NCBI GenBank assembly: GCA_902557735.1
Contig: CACEBC010000006.1
Location: forward strand, 23,634-87,633
DNA length: 64,000 bases
Source: Porticoccaceae bacterium
GTDB lineage: Bacteria > Pseudomonadota > Gammaproteobacteria > Pseudomonadales > Porticoccaceae
Reading direction: 5' to 3'
The notes under the pieces: generated by a model
What the model was told of the DNA's origin: nothing
Seen by the model: only the letters and a program-made list of their open reading frames with translations
Databases searched by the model: none
Made by a program: the position numbers and the translations under genes
In this document: positions 26,709-37,272 of the stretch, piece by piece
How positions within the stretch are numbered: the stretch's first letter is position 1
How the letters are laid out: every line of letters begins with the position of its first letter

Positions 26709-27959
26709 ATGAAACGATACTCCGGCTTTAGCCTGTTAAAGAATGCTCTGAACTACAATGAAAATTGGCAAAAGGTATGGCGAAGCCCAGTCCCTAAAGA
26801 GCATTATGATGTCGTTGTTGTTGGTGGCGGAGGTCACGGCTTAGCAACTGCCTATTATTTGGCGAAAGAGCACGGAGTGACTGACATAGCGGTTCTTGAA
26901 AAGGGTTACTTAGGTGGTGGTAATACGGGGCGGAATACAACCATTATTCGGTCAAACTACCTATGGGATGAGGCAGCTCATCTTTATGAACTTGCCCTCA
27001 AGCTCTGGGAGGGTTTGAGCCAGGATCTCAACTACAACGTTATGTTTAGTCAGCGCGGTGTCCTAAATCTTGGACACAACCTTCAGGATATGCGAGACAT
27101 CGAGCGGCGCGTGAACGCTAATCGACTAAATGGCATAGATGGAGAGGTTGTGACACCGCAACAGATAAAGGCGATAGCGCCCCTCATAAATATTTCTCCT
27201 AATTGCCGTTATCCAATCCTTGGAGCTTCATGGCAACCTCGCGGGGGAGTCGCTCGTCATGATGCCGTTGCCTGGGGATATGCAAGGGCTGCCGATGCGA
27301 TGGGAGTGGATATTCTTCAGCAAACTGAGGTTACTGATATCAGCATAAAAAATGGCGTTGTCGTGGGTGTTGAGACTAACAAAGGTTTTATTCGGGCGCA
27401 AAAAATTGCTTGTGTGCCAGCGGGAAACTCAGGAGTGGTTGCAGGGATGGCTGGATTGCGTCTGCCGGTCGAATCTAGGCCGCTCCAAGCACTCGTTTCT
27501 GAACCGCTAAAGCCGTGCCTAGATACAGTAGTTATGTCAAATGCAGTGCACGGATACGTCAGTCAATCTGATAAAGGAGATTTGGTGATCGGTGCCGGAG
27601 TTGATGGTTATAACGGCTATGGTCAGCGTGGATCATTTCACATCATTGAGCATACCTTACAAGCAATTTGTGAACTCTTTCCTGCTTTCAGTCGAGTGCG
27701 AATGAATCGTCAATGGGGTGGTATTGTGGACACCTGCCCAGATGCGTGTCCCATCATCAGCAAGACTTCAGTGGAAGGATTATATTTTAATTGTGGTTGG
27801 GGTACAGGGGGCTTCAAGGCGACACCAGGATCTGGTTATGTATTTGCGGATACGGTAGCCAATGATCGCGCGCATCCTTTAGCCCAGCCCTTCAGCCTGA
27901 ACCGATTTAGCACTGGAGCCCTTATCGACGAGCATGGCGCAGCGGGCGTTGCTCATTAG
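26709..27959 (+). CDS. soxB: Sarcosine oxidase beta subunit
   Basis: This 416-residue subunit holds the FAD/FMN site of heterotetrameric sarcosine oxidase, which turns sarcosine into glycine, hydrogen peroxide and (with THF) 5,10-methylene-THF. It opens [25 protein letters not shown], then [50 protein letters not shown] and [13 protein letters not shown], all hallmarks of SoxB. ATG 26709 matches the conserved family N terminus; an upstream in-frame start would add 32 unrelated residues. It is the first gene of soxBDAG. Confidence 0.97.
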   Translation: MKRYSGFSLLKNALNYNENWQKVWRSPVPKEHYDVVVVGGGGHGLATAYYLAKEHGVTDIAVLEKGYLGGGNTGRNTTIIRSNYLWDEAAHLYELALKLWEGLSQDLNYNVMFSQRGVLNLGHNLQDMRDIERRVNANRLNGIDGEVVTPQQIKAIAPLINISPNCRYPILGASWQPRGGVARHDAVAWGYARAADAMGVDILQQTEVTDISIKNGVVVGVETNKGFIRAQKIACVPAGNSGVVAGMAGLRLPVESRPLQALVSEPLKPCLDTVVMSNAVHGYVSQSDKGDLVIGAGVDGYNGYGQRGSFHIIEHTLQAICELFPAFSRVRMNRQWGGIVDTCPDACPIISKTSVEGLYFNCGWGTGGFKATPGSGYVFADTVANDRAHPLAQPFSLNRFSTGALIDEHGAAGVAH

Positions 27960-27987
27960 AATCGTTGAAGGTATTTGGATACGGATT

Positions 27988-28290
27988 ATGTTACTAGTTT
28001 ACTGCCCTTACTGTGAGGAGGCGCGAGAAGAAGAAGAGTTTACCTACGGAGGCGAGGCTCATATCAAGCGTCCTCTTTCGCCTCACACATTAACAGATGA
28101 GGAATGGGGCGACTATCTCTATTTTCGGAAAAATCCACGCGGGTTACACCACGAGATGTGGTTTCATAATGCCGGTTGTAGACGTTACTTCTGTGCCACT
28201 CGAGATACTGTAACTTATAAAATACTTGAAACTTACAAGATCGGCGGGCCGCCCAAATCTCCGTCGATTCCTGCTGGAGCTGACGGGTGA
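27988..28290 (+). CDS. soxD: Sarcosine oxidase delta subunit
   Basis: This 100-residue subunit binds zinc in the sarcosine oxidase complex. It begins MLLVYCPYC with acidic EEAREEEEFTYGGEAHIKRP, and has the conserved WFHNAGCRRYF-ATRDT region with the further Cys/His ligands. ATG 27988 is chosen because family members begin at this point. It starts 28 bases after soxB and ends on a GTGA overlap with soxA. Confidence 0.95.
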   Translation: MLLVYCPYCEEAREEEEFTYGGEAHIKRPLSPHTLTDEEWGDYLYFRKNPRGLHHEMWFHNAGCRRYFCATRDTVTYKILETYKIGGPPKSPSIPAGADG

Positions 28291-31200
28291 TTCCAACTCA
28301 CAGAGCACAGATAAATCGAATAACAGCTGATGCGCGAATTGACACTTCACGCGCTATTAATTTCTTCTTTAATGGGAAACGCTATCAAGGTTATCTCGGG
28401 GATACGCTAGCCTCTGCCTTATTAGCAAATGGTGTCAACGTTGTCGGTCGAAGTTTTAAATACTCACGGCCACGAGGCATCGTCAGCCATGGTGCCGAAG
28501 AACCAAATGCGATTGTACAAATCAACACAGGCAAGTTAACTATTCCAAACTTGAAAGCAACCCAAGTCGAGCTCTATGAGGGCCTTAAGGCTAACTCTGT
28601 CAACGGCTGGCCAAATGTGGAATTTGACTTGATGAGTATTTTTGGTTGGTTTCGACGAATGATGCCACCTGGATTTTATTATAAAACTTTTATGTCCCCT
28701 GCAAAGTTTTGGATGGTGTATGAACGATTTATCCGGAAGGCGGCTGGGCTGGGTCGCAGCCCCATGCAATTCGATCCAGATAGCTATGATAAGTTGAACC
28801 AACATACCGATATTTTAGTGGTGGGTGCTGGACCATCGGGTATGCTTGCTGCGAGAGAGGCTGCACGGACGGGTGCGCGGGTAATAATTGTCGATGAACA
28901 GAACGAATTTGGAGGGTCTTTGCTGGCGTCAACACAGACCATCGATGGGATCAAAGCATCGTCTTGGGTTAAAAACTTGATGGCAGAGTTAACGAAAAAT
29001 AAAAATGTACTTATGCTGCCTCGCAGCACAGCATTTGGATTTTATGATCACAATTTTGTTGCAGTTATAGAGCGCCGAACAGATCATCTCGGAGATAGTG
29101 CATCCGGGCTCTGCCGAGAACGCATTCATCGTGTGCGAGCGAAACAGGTCATTCTGGCGACTGGGGCACTAGAACGTCCGTTGGTGTTTGCTCACAATGA
29201 TATTCCCGGAGTAATGCTAGCGTCTTCGGTTTCTAACTACTTAATCCGTTATGGGGTTGCACCCGGCAATCGTCTATTGCTTTTTACCACTAACGATAAT
29301 GCTTATCAGACCGCGATTGATTGGTATCAATCTGGTCGTGAGGTTGTTGCCATCGTCGACTCGCGGCGAAACCTCTCTGGTGCCATGTATGAAGCAGCGC
29401 GAAAACTAGGAATCGAGGTTAAGTCGGGCCATGCGGTGATTGAGGCCGAAGGTGGCAAGAGAGTGTGCAGCGCTAGAGTCGCGTCACTGAGTCGACAAGG
29501 CAATAAAATCGACGGTCTCGTAGAGAAGCTCGATTGCGATCTTATCGCATGTTCTGGTGGTTGGAGCCCCACAATTCATTTAAGCTCACACACGGGTTCA
29601 AAGCCAGTTTGGAATGAATCAATCTCTGGATTCGTATCTGGCTCCTCGAGAGAAGATCTGCTGTTGGTGGGCGCTTGCAATGGTGAATATAGTCTGACTG
29701 GTTGTCTCGCGAACGGCGCAGAGATTGGGTGCAGGGCAGCAGAATCTATTGGGTATCAAATTAGTGCAATTGAAACACCCCGTTTTCAGGTTGACGAGCT
29801 TGAAGAACTTCCGCAGCAAACAATCTTCTTAGTGCCTCATGACAAAGGTATTAGTCGTGCTCCAAGCAGTTTTGTAGACATGCAACTGGATGTTACGGCA
29901 GATTCGATTGAGATAGCTGTTCGCGAGGGATTTGAATCGATAGAACACATTAAGCGATACACCGCACTTGGTTTTGGTACCGATCAGGGTAAATTGAGTA
30001 ATGTAAATGGTATCGGAATTTTAGCCCAAATGCTGGGTAAGAGTATATCAGAAATTGGTACGACAGTCTTCAGACCAGCTTATACACCCACAACCTTCGG
30101 AGCTATTGCAGGGAGAGATGTGGGCGCACTCTTTGATCCAGAACGACTAACAGCTATCCACCGTTGGCATGAGGAGAATGGTGCTAAATTTGAGGATGTT
30201 GGACAATGGAAGCGACCTTGGTTTTACCCACGAGCCTCCGAGAGCATGGAGGAGGCAGTCCATCGTGAGTGCATAGCTGTGAGAAATGGAGTTGGTATTC
30301 TTGATGCAAGCACCCTCGGAAAAATTGATATAAAAGGACCTGATGCCGCTGAGTTCCTCTCTAGAGTCTACACTAATTCATTTCTGACTTTGGCGCGCGG
30401 AAAGTGCCGTTATGGCGTCATGTTGAAAGAAGATGGAATGATTTTCGATGATGGAGTTTGTGCATGTCTCGGTCCAAACCATTATCTTATGTTTACCACT
30501 ACAGGTGGCGCGGCTCAGGTGCTTGCTTGGTTAGAGCTTTGGAGGCAAACCGAGTGGCCTGAGCTGAGGGTTTATTGCACATCTGTAACTGATCACTGGG
30601 GAACTGTAACTCTTAGCGGACCGGACTCAAGGAGGGTGTTGGAAGCGGTATGTGCAGGAATAGATCTCGATAACGATAGTTTCCCGTTTATGGAGTGGCG
30701 TGATGCCATCATCGCTGGTGTGGATGCGCGGATCTTTCGAATAAGCTTTACGGGTGAGTTGTCATTCGAGATAAATATGCCGGCACATCATGCCCGACAT
30801 ATTTGGGAGGCGCTAATGGATTCAGGCGAGCCTTATGACATTACACCTTATGGCACGGAGACTATGCATGTGTTGCGTGCCGAGAAAGGTTTTATGATCG
30901 TGGGACAGGACACGGATGGATCTATGACCCCATATGATATGGGTCTGGGCTGGGTAGTTAACAAAAGTAAGGAATTTAGTTTTCTTGGTAAACGTTCGCT
31001 CGATCGAAGTCATATGTTGAGGAAAGACAGAAAACAGTTCATCGGTCTGAAAACCATTGAAGGCTCAAAAATGTTGCCGGAGGGTGGACAACTGATATTT
31101 GATCCCGAGGAACAAATTCCAATGTCCATGCAAGGTCATGTGACATCTAGCTACTACAGCCCAAGCTTTGGGCATCCTATCGCTCTGGGAGTTATTAAAG

Positions 31201-31319
31201 GTGGATTTAGTAGGATGGGTCAGATCGTTTATTGCCCGCAGCCGAATGGTGAAATTATTTCTGCTGAAATCGTAAATTCTGTTTTTTATGATGGTGATGG
31301 GGCGCGTCAAAATGTGTAA
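28287..31319 (+). CDS. soxA: Sarcosine oxidase alpha subunit
   Basis: This 1010-residue subunit binds NAD and THF. The N-terminal ferredoxin-like domain contains FFNGKRYQGYLGDTLASALLANG and GRSFKYSRPRGI. The dinucleotide-binding DILVVGAGPSGMLAAREAARTGARVIIVDE starts near residue 173, followed by ILATGALERPLVF. The C-terminal third (about 600-1010) is a GcvT-type THF-binding domain with RKAW-like RWHEENGAKFEDVGQWKRPW and SFTGELSFEINMP. The GTG start overlaps the soxD stop. With SoxB, D and G it finishes the betaine-to-glycine route and supplies methylene-THF. Confidence 0.97.
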   Translation: MIPTHRAQINRITADARIDTSRAINFFFNGKRYQGYLGDTLASALLANGVNVVGRSFKYSRPRGIVSHGAEEPNAIVQINTGKLTIPNLKATQVELYEGLKANSVNGWPNVEFDLMSIFGWFRRMMPPGFYYKTFMSPAKFWMVYERFIRKAAGLGRSPMQFDPDSYDKLNQHTDILVVGAGPSGMLAAREAARTGARVIIVDEQNEFGGSLLASTQTIDGIKASSWVKNLMAELTKNKNVLMLPRSTAFGFYDHNFVAVIERRTDHLGDSASGLCRERIHRVRAKQVILATGALERPLVFAHNDIPGVMLASSVSNYLIRYGVAPGNRLLLFTTNDNAYQTAIDWYQSGREVVAIVDSRRNLSGAMYEAARKLGIEVKSGHAVIEAEGGKRVCSARVASLSRQGNKIDGLVEKLDCDLIACSGGWSPTIHLSSHTGSKPVWNESISGFVSGSSREDLLLVGACNGEYSLTGCLANGAEIGCRAAESIGYQISAIETPRFQVDELEELPQQTIFLVPHDKGISRAPSSFVDMQLDVTADSIEIAVREGFESIEHIKRYTALGFGTDQGKLSNVNGIGILAQMLGKSISEIGTTVFRPAYTPTTFGAIAGRDVGALFDPERLTAIHRWHEENGAKFEDVGQWKRPWFYPRASESMEEAVHRECIAVRNGVGILDASTLGKIDIKGPDAAEFLSRVYTNSFLTLARGKCRYGVMLKEDGMIFDDGVCACLGPNHYLMFTTTGGAAQVLAWLELWRQTEWPELRVYCTSVTDHWGTVTLSGPDSRRVLEAVCAGIDLDNDSFPFMEWRDAIIAGVDARIFRISFTGELSFEINMPAHHARHIWEALMDSGEPYDITPYGTETMHVLRAEKGFMIVGQDTDGSMTPYDMGLGWVVNKSKEFSFLGKRSLDRSHMLRKDRKQFIGLKTIEGSKMLPEGGQLIFDPEEQIPMSMQGHVTSSYYSPSFGHPIALGVIKGGFSRMGQIVYCPQPNGEIISAEIVNSVFYDGDGARQNV

Positions 31320-31983
31320 TGACATCAAGACAGAATCTCCACTAGCCTACTTTCATGATACAGCCAGCAGAAATAGCTCCGTAAGTACGGATAAAAATGC
31401 GAGTCTCGGAGCGGATTCTCGTGTGGTCGCTCGAGAGCAGTATATTTGCAGTCATCTCAACCTTCGCGGTGACGCTCAAGATCCTGTTTTTGTCGAAGGG
31501 ATATCAAAAATTTTAGGGATGTCTTTACCGATTAAACCCGGGCACTACCACTGTGTGATTGGAGAAAACAGCTTGATGAAACAGAGCCTGTATTGGTTAG
31601 GGCCTGATGAGTGGCTGTTAATTTCTCGGCAGCTGGCGGAAGGATTATGCACCAATTTGCGCGAAACCCTAGATGCGCATATCTCGATTACGGATGTAAG
31701 TGGAGGACAGACGCTCGTAAATCTATCTGGGGATAATGAGGCAATTCAAATCGTGTTAAAAAAATCTTCTGTCTATGATTTTGGCGTTTGGGAGTCGGCT
31801 AGCGAGTCCGGTGGTCGTTGTGCACAGACGACTTTTGGAAAGACATCAGCGCTTGTGAGCAATAAGAGTAATGGGTCTTATGACCTCCTAGTTCGGAGAA
31901 GCTTTGCCGATTATTTTGCACTCTGGTTGCTGGACGCCGGCCGCGAGTTTGGTATCTCTATTCTCGGCCCTCATCCGGAGTGA
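31312..31983 (+). CDS. soxG: Sarcosine oxidase gamma subunit
   Basis: This 223-residue subunit has the GcvT-like fold of SoxG, with LPIKPGHY, LYWLGPDEWLLI, ITDVSGGQTLVNLSG and SYDLLVRRSFADYFALWLLDAG. The first ~45 residues are variable, and the extra length over typical ~200-residue members lies there. ATG 31312 overlaps the soxA stop by eight bases; earlier in-frame starts would lie deeper inside soxA. Its gene ends 90 bases before the convergent fghA. Confidence 0.92.
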   Translation: MCNDIKTESPLAYFHDTASRNSSVSTDKNASLGADSRVVAREQYICSHLNLRGDAQDPVFVEGISKILGMSLPIKPGHYHCVIGENSLMKQSLYWLGPDEWLLISRQLAEGLCTNLRETLDAHISITDVSGGQTLVNLSGDNEAIQIVLKKSSVYDFGVWESASESGGRCAQTTFGKTSALVSNKSNGSYDLLVRRSFADYFALWLLDAGREFGISILGPHPE

Positions 31984-32073
31984 ATAGGTCTTGGCTCTCG
32001 AACACCAAAAGTGTGAGTAAGCCATTTTCAGCCGCTTATCAAGTTCGATCTGCGACCCGTATATTTTCTCCGC

Positions 32074-32931
32074 CTAGCTGGCCAGATGTTTCGCATGAAA
32101 TTTTATATGATCACCAATAAAGCTTGAGATGAAAAAGTAGGTGTGGTCATATTCCGGCTGCATTCTGATCTGCATGGGGTAGCCGGTCGACTTTGTTGCT
32201 TCGATTAGTAGCTCCGTTTTAAGTTGATCTTGAAGAAAATTGTCATTCTCACCTTGATCTATCAAAACAGGGAGCTGAGTCGGGTTTTTGAGCACGAGAT
32301 CGACTGCATCATACTCAGACCATCTCACTTTGTCATCTCCTAGGTATAAACCCAGCGCCTTTTGACCCCATGGACAATTTTGTGGTGAACAGATTGGTGA
32401 GAATGCTGATATTGCCTTGAAATTATCAGGATTCTTAAGGCCTATCGTGAGCGCACCATGTCCACCCATGCTGTGACCTGCTATGCTGACTCTAGATCCA
32501 TCAATTGCAAACTCCGCGTTTATGACTGATGGCAGCTCATCGACAACGTAGCTATACATTTGATAGTTTCGCACCCAAGGATCTTGGGTAGCATCAACAT
32601 AGAATCCGGCTCCCAAACCCATATCATAGGCACCCTCGCTGTCATCAGGGATATTTTCTCCTCTTGGACTAGTATCCGGGCAGACGATAGCAATGCCCAG
32701 TTCCGCTGCATACCGCTGCGCTCCCGCCTTTTGAACAAAGTTTTCATCCGTACAGGTCAAGCCTGAAAGCCAATACATCACCGGTGCTGGCGTGACATGG
32801 TCTTTTTGACTAGTTATTGGAGGAAGAAAAATACTAAATGTCATTTCGCAACCTAGAATGCTCGAGTTGTGCTTGAATCGCAGCTGCTGACCTCCAAAAC
32901 TCTGATTGCGGCTAATCTCCTCTAATTCCAT
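32074..32931 (-). CDS. fghA: S-formylglutathione hydrolase
   Basis: This 285-residue serine hydrolase splits S-formylglutathione to formate and glutathione, the second step of glutathione-dependent formaldehyde oxidation. The motifs are MTFSIFLPP, PVMYWLSGLTCTDENFVQKAG, PDTSPRG, GAGFYVDATQDPW, the nucleophile elbow IAGHSMGGHGA and FSPICSPQNCPWGQKA, with a catalytic His near the end (EYDHTYFFISSFI-DHI). ATG 32931 starts one base after the frmA stop, so the pair is coupled. Confidence 0.96.
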   Translation of the reverse strand: MELEEISRNQSFGGQQLRFKHNSSILGCEMTFSIFLPPITSQKDHVTPAPVMYWLSGLTCTDENFVQKAGAQRYAAELGIAIVCPDTSPRGENIPDDSEGAYDMGLGAGFYVDATQDPWVRNYQMYSYVVDELPSVINAEFAIDGSRVSIAGHSMGGHGALTIGLKNPDNFKAISAFSPICSPQNCPWGQKALGLYLGDDKVRWSEYDAVDLVLKNPTQLPVLIDQGENDNFLQDQLKTELLIEATKSTGYPMQIRMQPEYDHTYFFISSFIGDHIKFHAKHLAS

Positions 32932-32932
32932 T

Positions 32933-34039
32933 TTAAAACTCCACCACTGAACGAATGCTCTCTCCCGCATGCATTAAATCAAATGCAGTATTGATCTCAC
33001 TAAGAGGCATCTTATGTGTGATTAATTCATCGATATTTATTTTTCCTTCCATGTACCAGTCAACAATTCGGGGTACATCGGTGCGTCCTCGTGCTCCGCC
33101 AAAAGCCGTGCCCCGCCAAGACCGACCTGTTACCAATTGGAAGGGTCGCGTAGCAATTTCTTGACCAGCGCCGGCAACACCAACGATGCAGCTTGCCCCC
33201 CATCCTTTATGACAGACCTCGAGAGCCTGTCGCATGACCTGAACGTTTCCTATGCATTCAAAGCTATAGTCCACGCCTCCTCCAGTAATCTCAATAATGT
33301 GATCAACAATATTATCGACCTCTCGCGGGTTTACAAATTCGGTCATACCAAACTGCTTGCCCATTGTTGCTCTCGCTGGGTTTATATCGATTCCGATAAT
33401 GCGGGTCGCACCAACCATTTTGGCGCCTTGGATCACATTTAGGCCGATTCCCCCCAGTCCAAATACGGCTACCGTGGAACCCGCCTCTACTTTCATTGTA
33501 AAAGCAACTGCTCCAATGCCAGTTGTAACCCCACAACCGATATAACAAATCTTATCAAATGGCGCGTCTTCTCGAACCTTTGCTAGTGCAATCTCAGGTA
33601 AGACCACAAAGTTTGAAAAAGTGGAACACCCCATGTAATGAAGTATAGGTTTTCCCTCAAAAGAAAAACGGCTGGTGCCATCTGGCATTAACCCTTGGCC
33701 CTGTGTGGCGCGGACTGCCTGACAAAGATTGGTTTTGGGATTGAGGCAGAAATTACACTCGCGACATTCAGGAGTATATAGTGGTATTACATGATCGCCG
33801 GACTGAAGGCTAGTCACACCCGGTCCAGTCTCTACGACGACCCCGGCGCCTTCATGACCCAAAATGGCCGGGAAAGCACCCTCGGGGTCATCACCTGACA
33901 GCGTAAAAGCATCAGTGTGACACACTCCGGTGGCTTTAATTTCCACCATGACCTCTTTTTGCTTCGGCCCATCCAGATCAGCCTCAACCACCTCAAGTGG
34001 TTTTCCGGCTTCAAATGCAATCGCTGCACGCGTTTTCAT
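32933..34039 (-). CDS. frmA: S-(hydroxymethyl)glutathione dehydrogenase (class III alcohol dehydrogenase)
   Basis: This 368-residue zinc enzyme oxidises the formaldehyde-glutathione adduct with NAD. It has [17 protein letters not shown] and the zinc-ligand GHEGAGVV, the structural-zinc cysteines in [16 protein letters not shown], and the NAD site [19 protein letters not shown]. Length is exactly that of the class III family. GGGAG lies nine bases before the ATG. With fghA it deals with formaldehyde that escapes THF capture during dimethylglycine and sarcosine oxidation. It is divergent from the nitronate monooxygenase-like gene. Confidence 0.97.
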   Translation of the reverse strand: MKTRAAIAFEAGKPLEVVEADLDGPKQKEVMVEIKATGVCHTDAFTLSGDDPEGAFPAILGHEGAGVVVETGPGVTSLQSGDHVIPLYTPECRECNFCLNPKTNLCQAVRATQGQGLMPDGTSRFSFEGKPILHYMGCSTFSNFVVLPEIALAKVREDAPFDKICYIGCGVTTGIGAVAFTMKVEAGSTVAVFGLGGIGLNVIQGAKMVGATRIIGIDINPARATMGKQFGMTEFVNPREVDNIVDHIIEITGGGVDYSFECIGNVQVMRQALEVCHKGWGASCIVGVAGAGQEIATRPFQLVTGRSWRGTAFGGARGRTDVPRIVDWYMEGKINIDELITHKMPLSEINTAFDLMHAGESIRSVVEF

Positions 34040-34350
34040 GGCACCAACTCCCTTTTATTTGGCGAGTATTATCAGTCTCAAGTCTAGATAATAAGTGATA
34101 AGTTGCAAGGATGAAACACATTATTTCAACGATGGCTTTACACAAAGATTTCATCGATTGAATTTTCCCCATCAAAAAAATGGTTTTGAAAGATTGATTT
34201 TTTGGTCAGTATTCATTCAATTAACAGATTGCTTTGAATGTTTGTATATTGAGACTCAAGTTTTTGCCTAGTCTTCCTCCTAGAGACCTACACGTAAAGT
34301 GGTATAGAATGCCGCTACTTATTCTACTGTCTCCTCATAAGGAATGCCGC
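34040..34350. other. Divergent intergenic region frmA / nitronate monooxygenase
   Basis: A 311-base AT-rich spacer lies between two divergent genes. A short palindrome TTGAGACTCAA occurs at 34249-34259 and the related AGTCTCAAG near 34073. These may be regulator sites or chance. No gene is supported. Confidence 0.4.
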
Positions 34351-35322
34351 ATGTCACTGCCAGCTGTTCTAACCGAAAAACTAAGACTGCCTGTTGTAGG
34401 CGCTCCACTCTTTATTGTCTCCAACCCAGATTTGGTGATTTCCCAATGCAAATCTGGCATTGTTGGTTCCTTCCCTGCTCTAAATGCGCGGCCAGAAATA
34501 GAGCTTGATCGCTGGCTGGATCGAATTACAAATGAACTTGGCGAGTATGATGTTTACAATCCAGACAAGCCATCAGCTCCCTTCGCTGTGAATCAGATTG
34601 TTCATAAATCAAACAACCGGTTAGAGCACGACGTCGAAATGTGTGTTAAATGGCGGGTGCCTATTGTGATCACCTCTTTGGGAGCGAGGGAAGATGTAAA
34701 CGAGGCAATCCATTCCTATGGCGGTATCGTTCTTCATGACGTCATTAGTAACAAGTTTGCCAAGAAGGCGATTCAAAAGGGCGCGGACGGGATCATTGCG
34801 GTTGCAGCAGGAGCTGGAGGTCATGCGGGTGCCCTGTCGCCTTTTGCTCTTGTTCAAGAAATTAGAGAATGGTTTGATGGGCCGTTACTTTTGTCTGGGT
34901 CTATCGCCAATGGTAGCGCAATCCTAGCGAGTGTCGCAGCCGGGGCTGACTTGGCATACATCGGCACCCCTTTTATTGCGACAGCGGAGGCTAATGCTGT
35001 CGAAGCATATAAACAGGCTATTGTGGATGGGACCTCCGATGACATTGTTCTCAGTAACCTGTTTACGGGTGTTAATGGTAACTATTTGAAACCATCAATT
35101 GTTTCAGCAGGTTTGGATCCAAATGATCTGCCAGAGAGCGATCCATCTCAAATGAATTTTAGTTCTAGCGGCGACTCTTTGTCCAAAGCATGGAAGGATA
35201 TCTGGGGCTCTGGACAGGGAATCAGTGCGATTAAGTCAGTTGTCTCCACAAAAAAATTAGTTGAAAGATTTAATGACGAGTATCGGTCAGCAATACGCCG
35301 GATCAACAATGATCAAATGTGA
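34351..35322 (+). CDS. NAD(P)H-dependent flavin oxidoreductase / nitronate monooxygenase family
   Basis: This 323-residue FMN protein of the 2-nitropropane dioxygenase (nitronate monooxygenase) family has LPVVGAPLFIVSNPDLVISQCKSGIVGSFPALNAR, the FAVNQIVHKSN strand, GADGIIAVAAGAGGHAGALSPFALVQEIR and LLLSGSIANGSAILASVAAGADLAYIGTPFIAT. The GGHAG region is where the family binds FMN phosphate and, in true enzymes, holds the catalytic His. AAGGA precedes ATG 34351; longer starts add low-complexity residues. Substrate unknown. Many members detoxify propionate 3-nitronate, others reduce quinones or flavins. Confidence 0.82.
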   Translation: MSLPAVLTEKLRLPVVGAPLFIVSNPDLVISQCKSGIVGSFPALNARPEIELDRWLDRITNELGEYDVYNPDKPSAPFAVNQIVHKSNNRLEHDVEMCVKWRVPIVITSLGAREDVNEAIHSYGGIVLHDVISNKFAKKAIQKGADGIIAVAAGAGGHAGALSPFALVQEIREWFDGPLLLSGSIANGSAILASVAAGADLAYIGTPFIATAEANAVEAYKQAIVDGTSDDIVLSNLFTGVNGNYLKPSIVSAGLDPNDLPESDPSQMNFSSSGDSLSKAWKDIWGSGQGISAIKSVVSTKKLVERFNDEYRSAIRRINNDQM

Positions 35323-35617
35323 CAGAACCACGCGTTTGATATGATTTTGACGCATTGATCTATATCCGTCTGTGTCCCTGCGATCAGCGTGGCAGGGAGC
35401 ATATGTCTGCTTCAATTGGCATTCTTGGTTAGGTGGAGGGCGGAAAATAGTAAATGGAGTTAAAAATCCGAAACACAGTTTTTAGGCAACCTTCGTCTGC
35501 GCACCACTTTAAGTGCAAATGTGGATAAGAAATTAATATTGGCACGTTAACGCTATTGTGCAAATTATAGGGCCAAGAATCTACTGGGCTGAATCCGTCA
35601 CGAGGAACTAATTAGCA

Positions 35618-36088
35618 ATGTTTTATTTAAAAAGTTTATTGCCCGAAAAGGCGGATAATAATTATCAAGGACATGTTATAGCGTTTTATTCTTTCATTCT
35701 TCTCACCGTGTTTATGACCATAAGAAGCTTGATCCACATGTTCTTGGATGACTCTGGAATAGGTTTGATTGCAGGAATAATTTCCTTTGATGGGAATCCA
35801 GATCCTGACAATGTGATTTATCTTTTTGGATCTTTGTGGGGCTTTCAGCAGGGAATCTTTTGTTTTTTATGCATCATCGTGCTTCTTAAATACAGGAGTT
35901 TAATCCCGCTAATGAGTGGACTTTTTCTTTTTGAATGGACAGTGAGACTAATAATTTATCCAGAGTGGAGGGGTCTCGGAACCGAATATTATGCTGACTC
36001 AGCTATGACTACAGGAATATCTGGGGCGCAGTTTGTGACGGCGGCATTATTGGCAATGTTTCTCTTTACATTAAAAAGAAGCAAATGA
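35618..36088 (+). CDS. Small integral membrane protein, unknown function
   Basis: This 156-residue protein has about four hydrophobic segments: near residues 22-42 (YSFILLTVFMTIRSL), 68-88 (IYLFGSLWGFQQGIFCFLC), 96-110 (SLIPLMSGLFLFEW) and 133-152 (GAQFVTAALLAMFLFTL). A GAGGAAC site precedes the ATG by 11 bases. Charged loops and a conserved-looking WRG turn lie between segments 3 and 4. I do not recognise the family. It stands alone between the nitronate monooxygenase gene and ald, with a 295-base gap in front. Confidence 0.65.
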   Translation: MFYLKSLLPEKADNNYQGHVIAFYSFILLTVFMTIRSLIHMFLDDSGIGLIAGIISFDGNPDPDNVIYLFGSLWGFQQGIFCFLCIIVLLKYRSLIPLMSGLFLFEWTVRLIIYPEWRGLGTEYYADSAMTTGISGAQFVTAALLAMFLFTLKRSK

Positions 36089-36156
36089 TGTATCTCTGAA
36101 TCGGCGTCTTGTCAGTTATTCAATGGGGCTAAGATTTTATCTTTCAAATCGAACGC

Positions 36157-37272
36157 CTAGTCAGAAAGAGCGTCCTCGGGAGCAAGGTAGTCACAACCCA
36201 AAGTTTCAGAGACCGCTTTACAGGTCACTGAACCTTTGTGGACATTTAAACCCGCGAGCAAATGATGATTTTTTCTAAGGGCGTAAATTCCTGAGGTTGC
36301 TACCTTGCTGATGAAAGGCAGGGTGGCATTGGTTAAAGCGAAGGTTGAAGTGCGTGCAACGGCTCCTGGCATATTGGCTACACAATAATGGATGATGTCA
36401 TCGATCCTGAATGTCGGATTGGTGTGTGTGGTTGGGCGGCTCGTTTCAAAACAACCCCCTTGATCAATCGCCACATCAACCAATACGGAATTAGGCTTCA
36501 TTTTTTTAAGAAGACTTCGCTTCACCAACTTACATGCTGCTGCTCCTGGTACTAAAATCGCGCCGATTACAAGATCTGACTCAATGACATGTTGCTCAAT
36601 GGTTTGTGAGGTGCTGAACAGTGTATTGATTCGGTCGCCATATATATCGTCGATGTACCTCAATCGGGGCAAAGATCGATCAATGATACAAACATTCGCC
36701 CCCAGTCCGATTGCTAACCGTGCAGCGTTCAGTCCAACCACGCCTCCGCCGATAATGGTCACCTTGGCGGGCTCAACCCCGGGAACACCGCCCATCAGAA
36801 TCCCGGACCCACCTTGAGTCTTTTGGAGATAAAAAGCGCCTTGCTGGACAGAAAGGCGGCCAGCCACTTCAGACATTGGAGCTAGCAGCGGTAGCCCGCC
36901 GAGTTCGTCGGTAATAGTTTCATAGGCAATTGCGGTTACGCCTGATTGTTTTAGCAGCTCGGTTTGACAACGGTCAGCTGCTAGGTGCAGAAAGGCAAAT
37001 AACAATTGTCCGGGTCTTATTAGCCTGCATTCATTGGGTTGCGGCTCTTTGACCTTGACCACCATATCTGCGCGGGAAAAAATTTCTTCCGGAGATCCAA
37101 CTATCTCGGCGCCAGCTGTTTGGTATTTATCGTCATTTAGGCCAATACCAGCCCCGCCTGAGCTCTCAACGATTACTTGATGACCGGTTGAAACTAACTC
37201 AGTGACGCCTGCAGGGGTAATTCCGATGCGAAACTCATTATTTTTTATTTCTTTTGGAACGCCAATAAGCAC
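36157..37272 (-). CDS. ald: Alanine dehydrogenase
   Basis: This 371-residue enzyme converts L-alanine to pyruvate and ammonia with NAD, reversibly. It begins [23 protein letters not shown], with [10 protein letters not shown] (substrate Lys and Glu), [10 protein letters not shown] (catalytic His), [23 protein letters not shown] and the NAD-site [28 protein letters not shown], then [10 protein letters not shown] and [16 protein letters not shown] (catalytic Asp nearby). Standard length. It is divergent from an Lrp-type regulator, the usual arrangement for alanine-induced ald. Confidence 0.96.
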   Translation of the reverse strand: MLIGVPKEIKNNEFRIGITPAGVTELVSTGHQVIVESSGGAGIGLNDDKYQTAGAEIVGSPEEIFSRADMVVKVKEPQPNECRLIRPGQLLFAFLHLAADRCQTELLKQSGVTAIAYETITDELGGLPLLAPMSEVAGRLSVQQGAFYLQKTQGGSGILMGGVPGVEPAKVTIIGGGVVGLNAARLAIGLGANVCIIDRSLPRLRYIDDIYGDRINTLFSTSQTIEQHVIESDLVIGAILVPGAAACKLVKRSLLKKMKPNSVLVDVAIDQGGCFETSRPTTHTNPTFRIDDIIHYCVANMPGAVARTSTFALTNATLPFISKVATSGIYALRKNHHLLAGLNVHKGSVTCKAVSETLGCDYLAPEDALSD

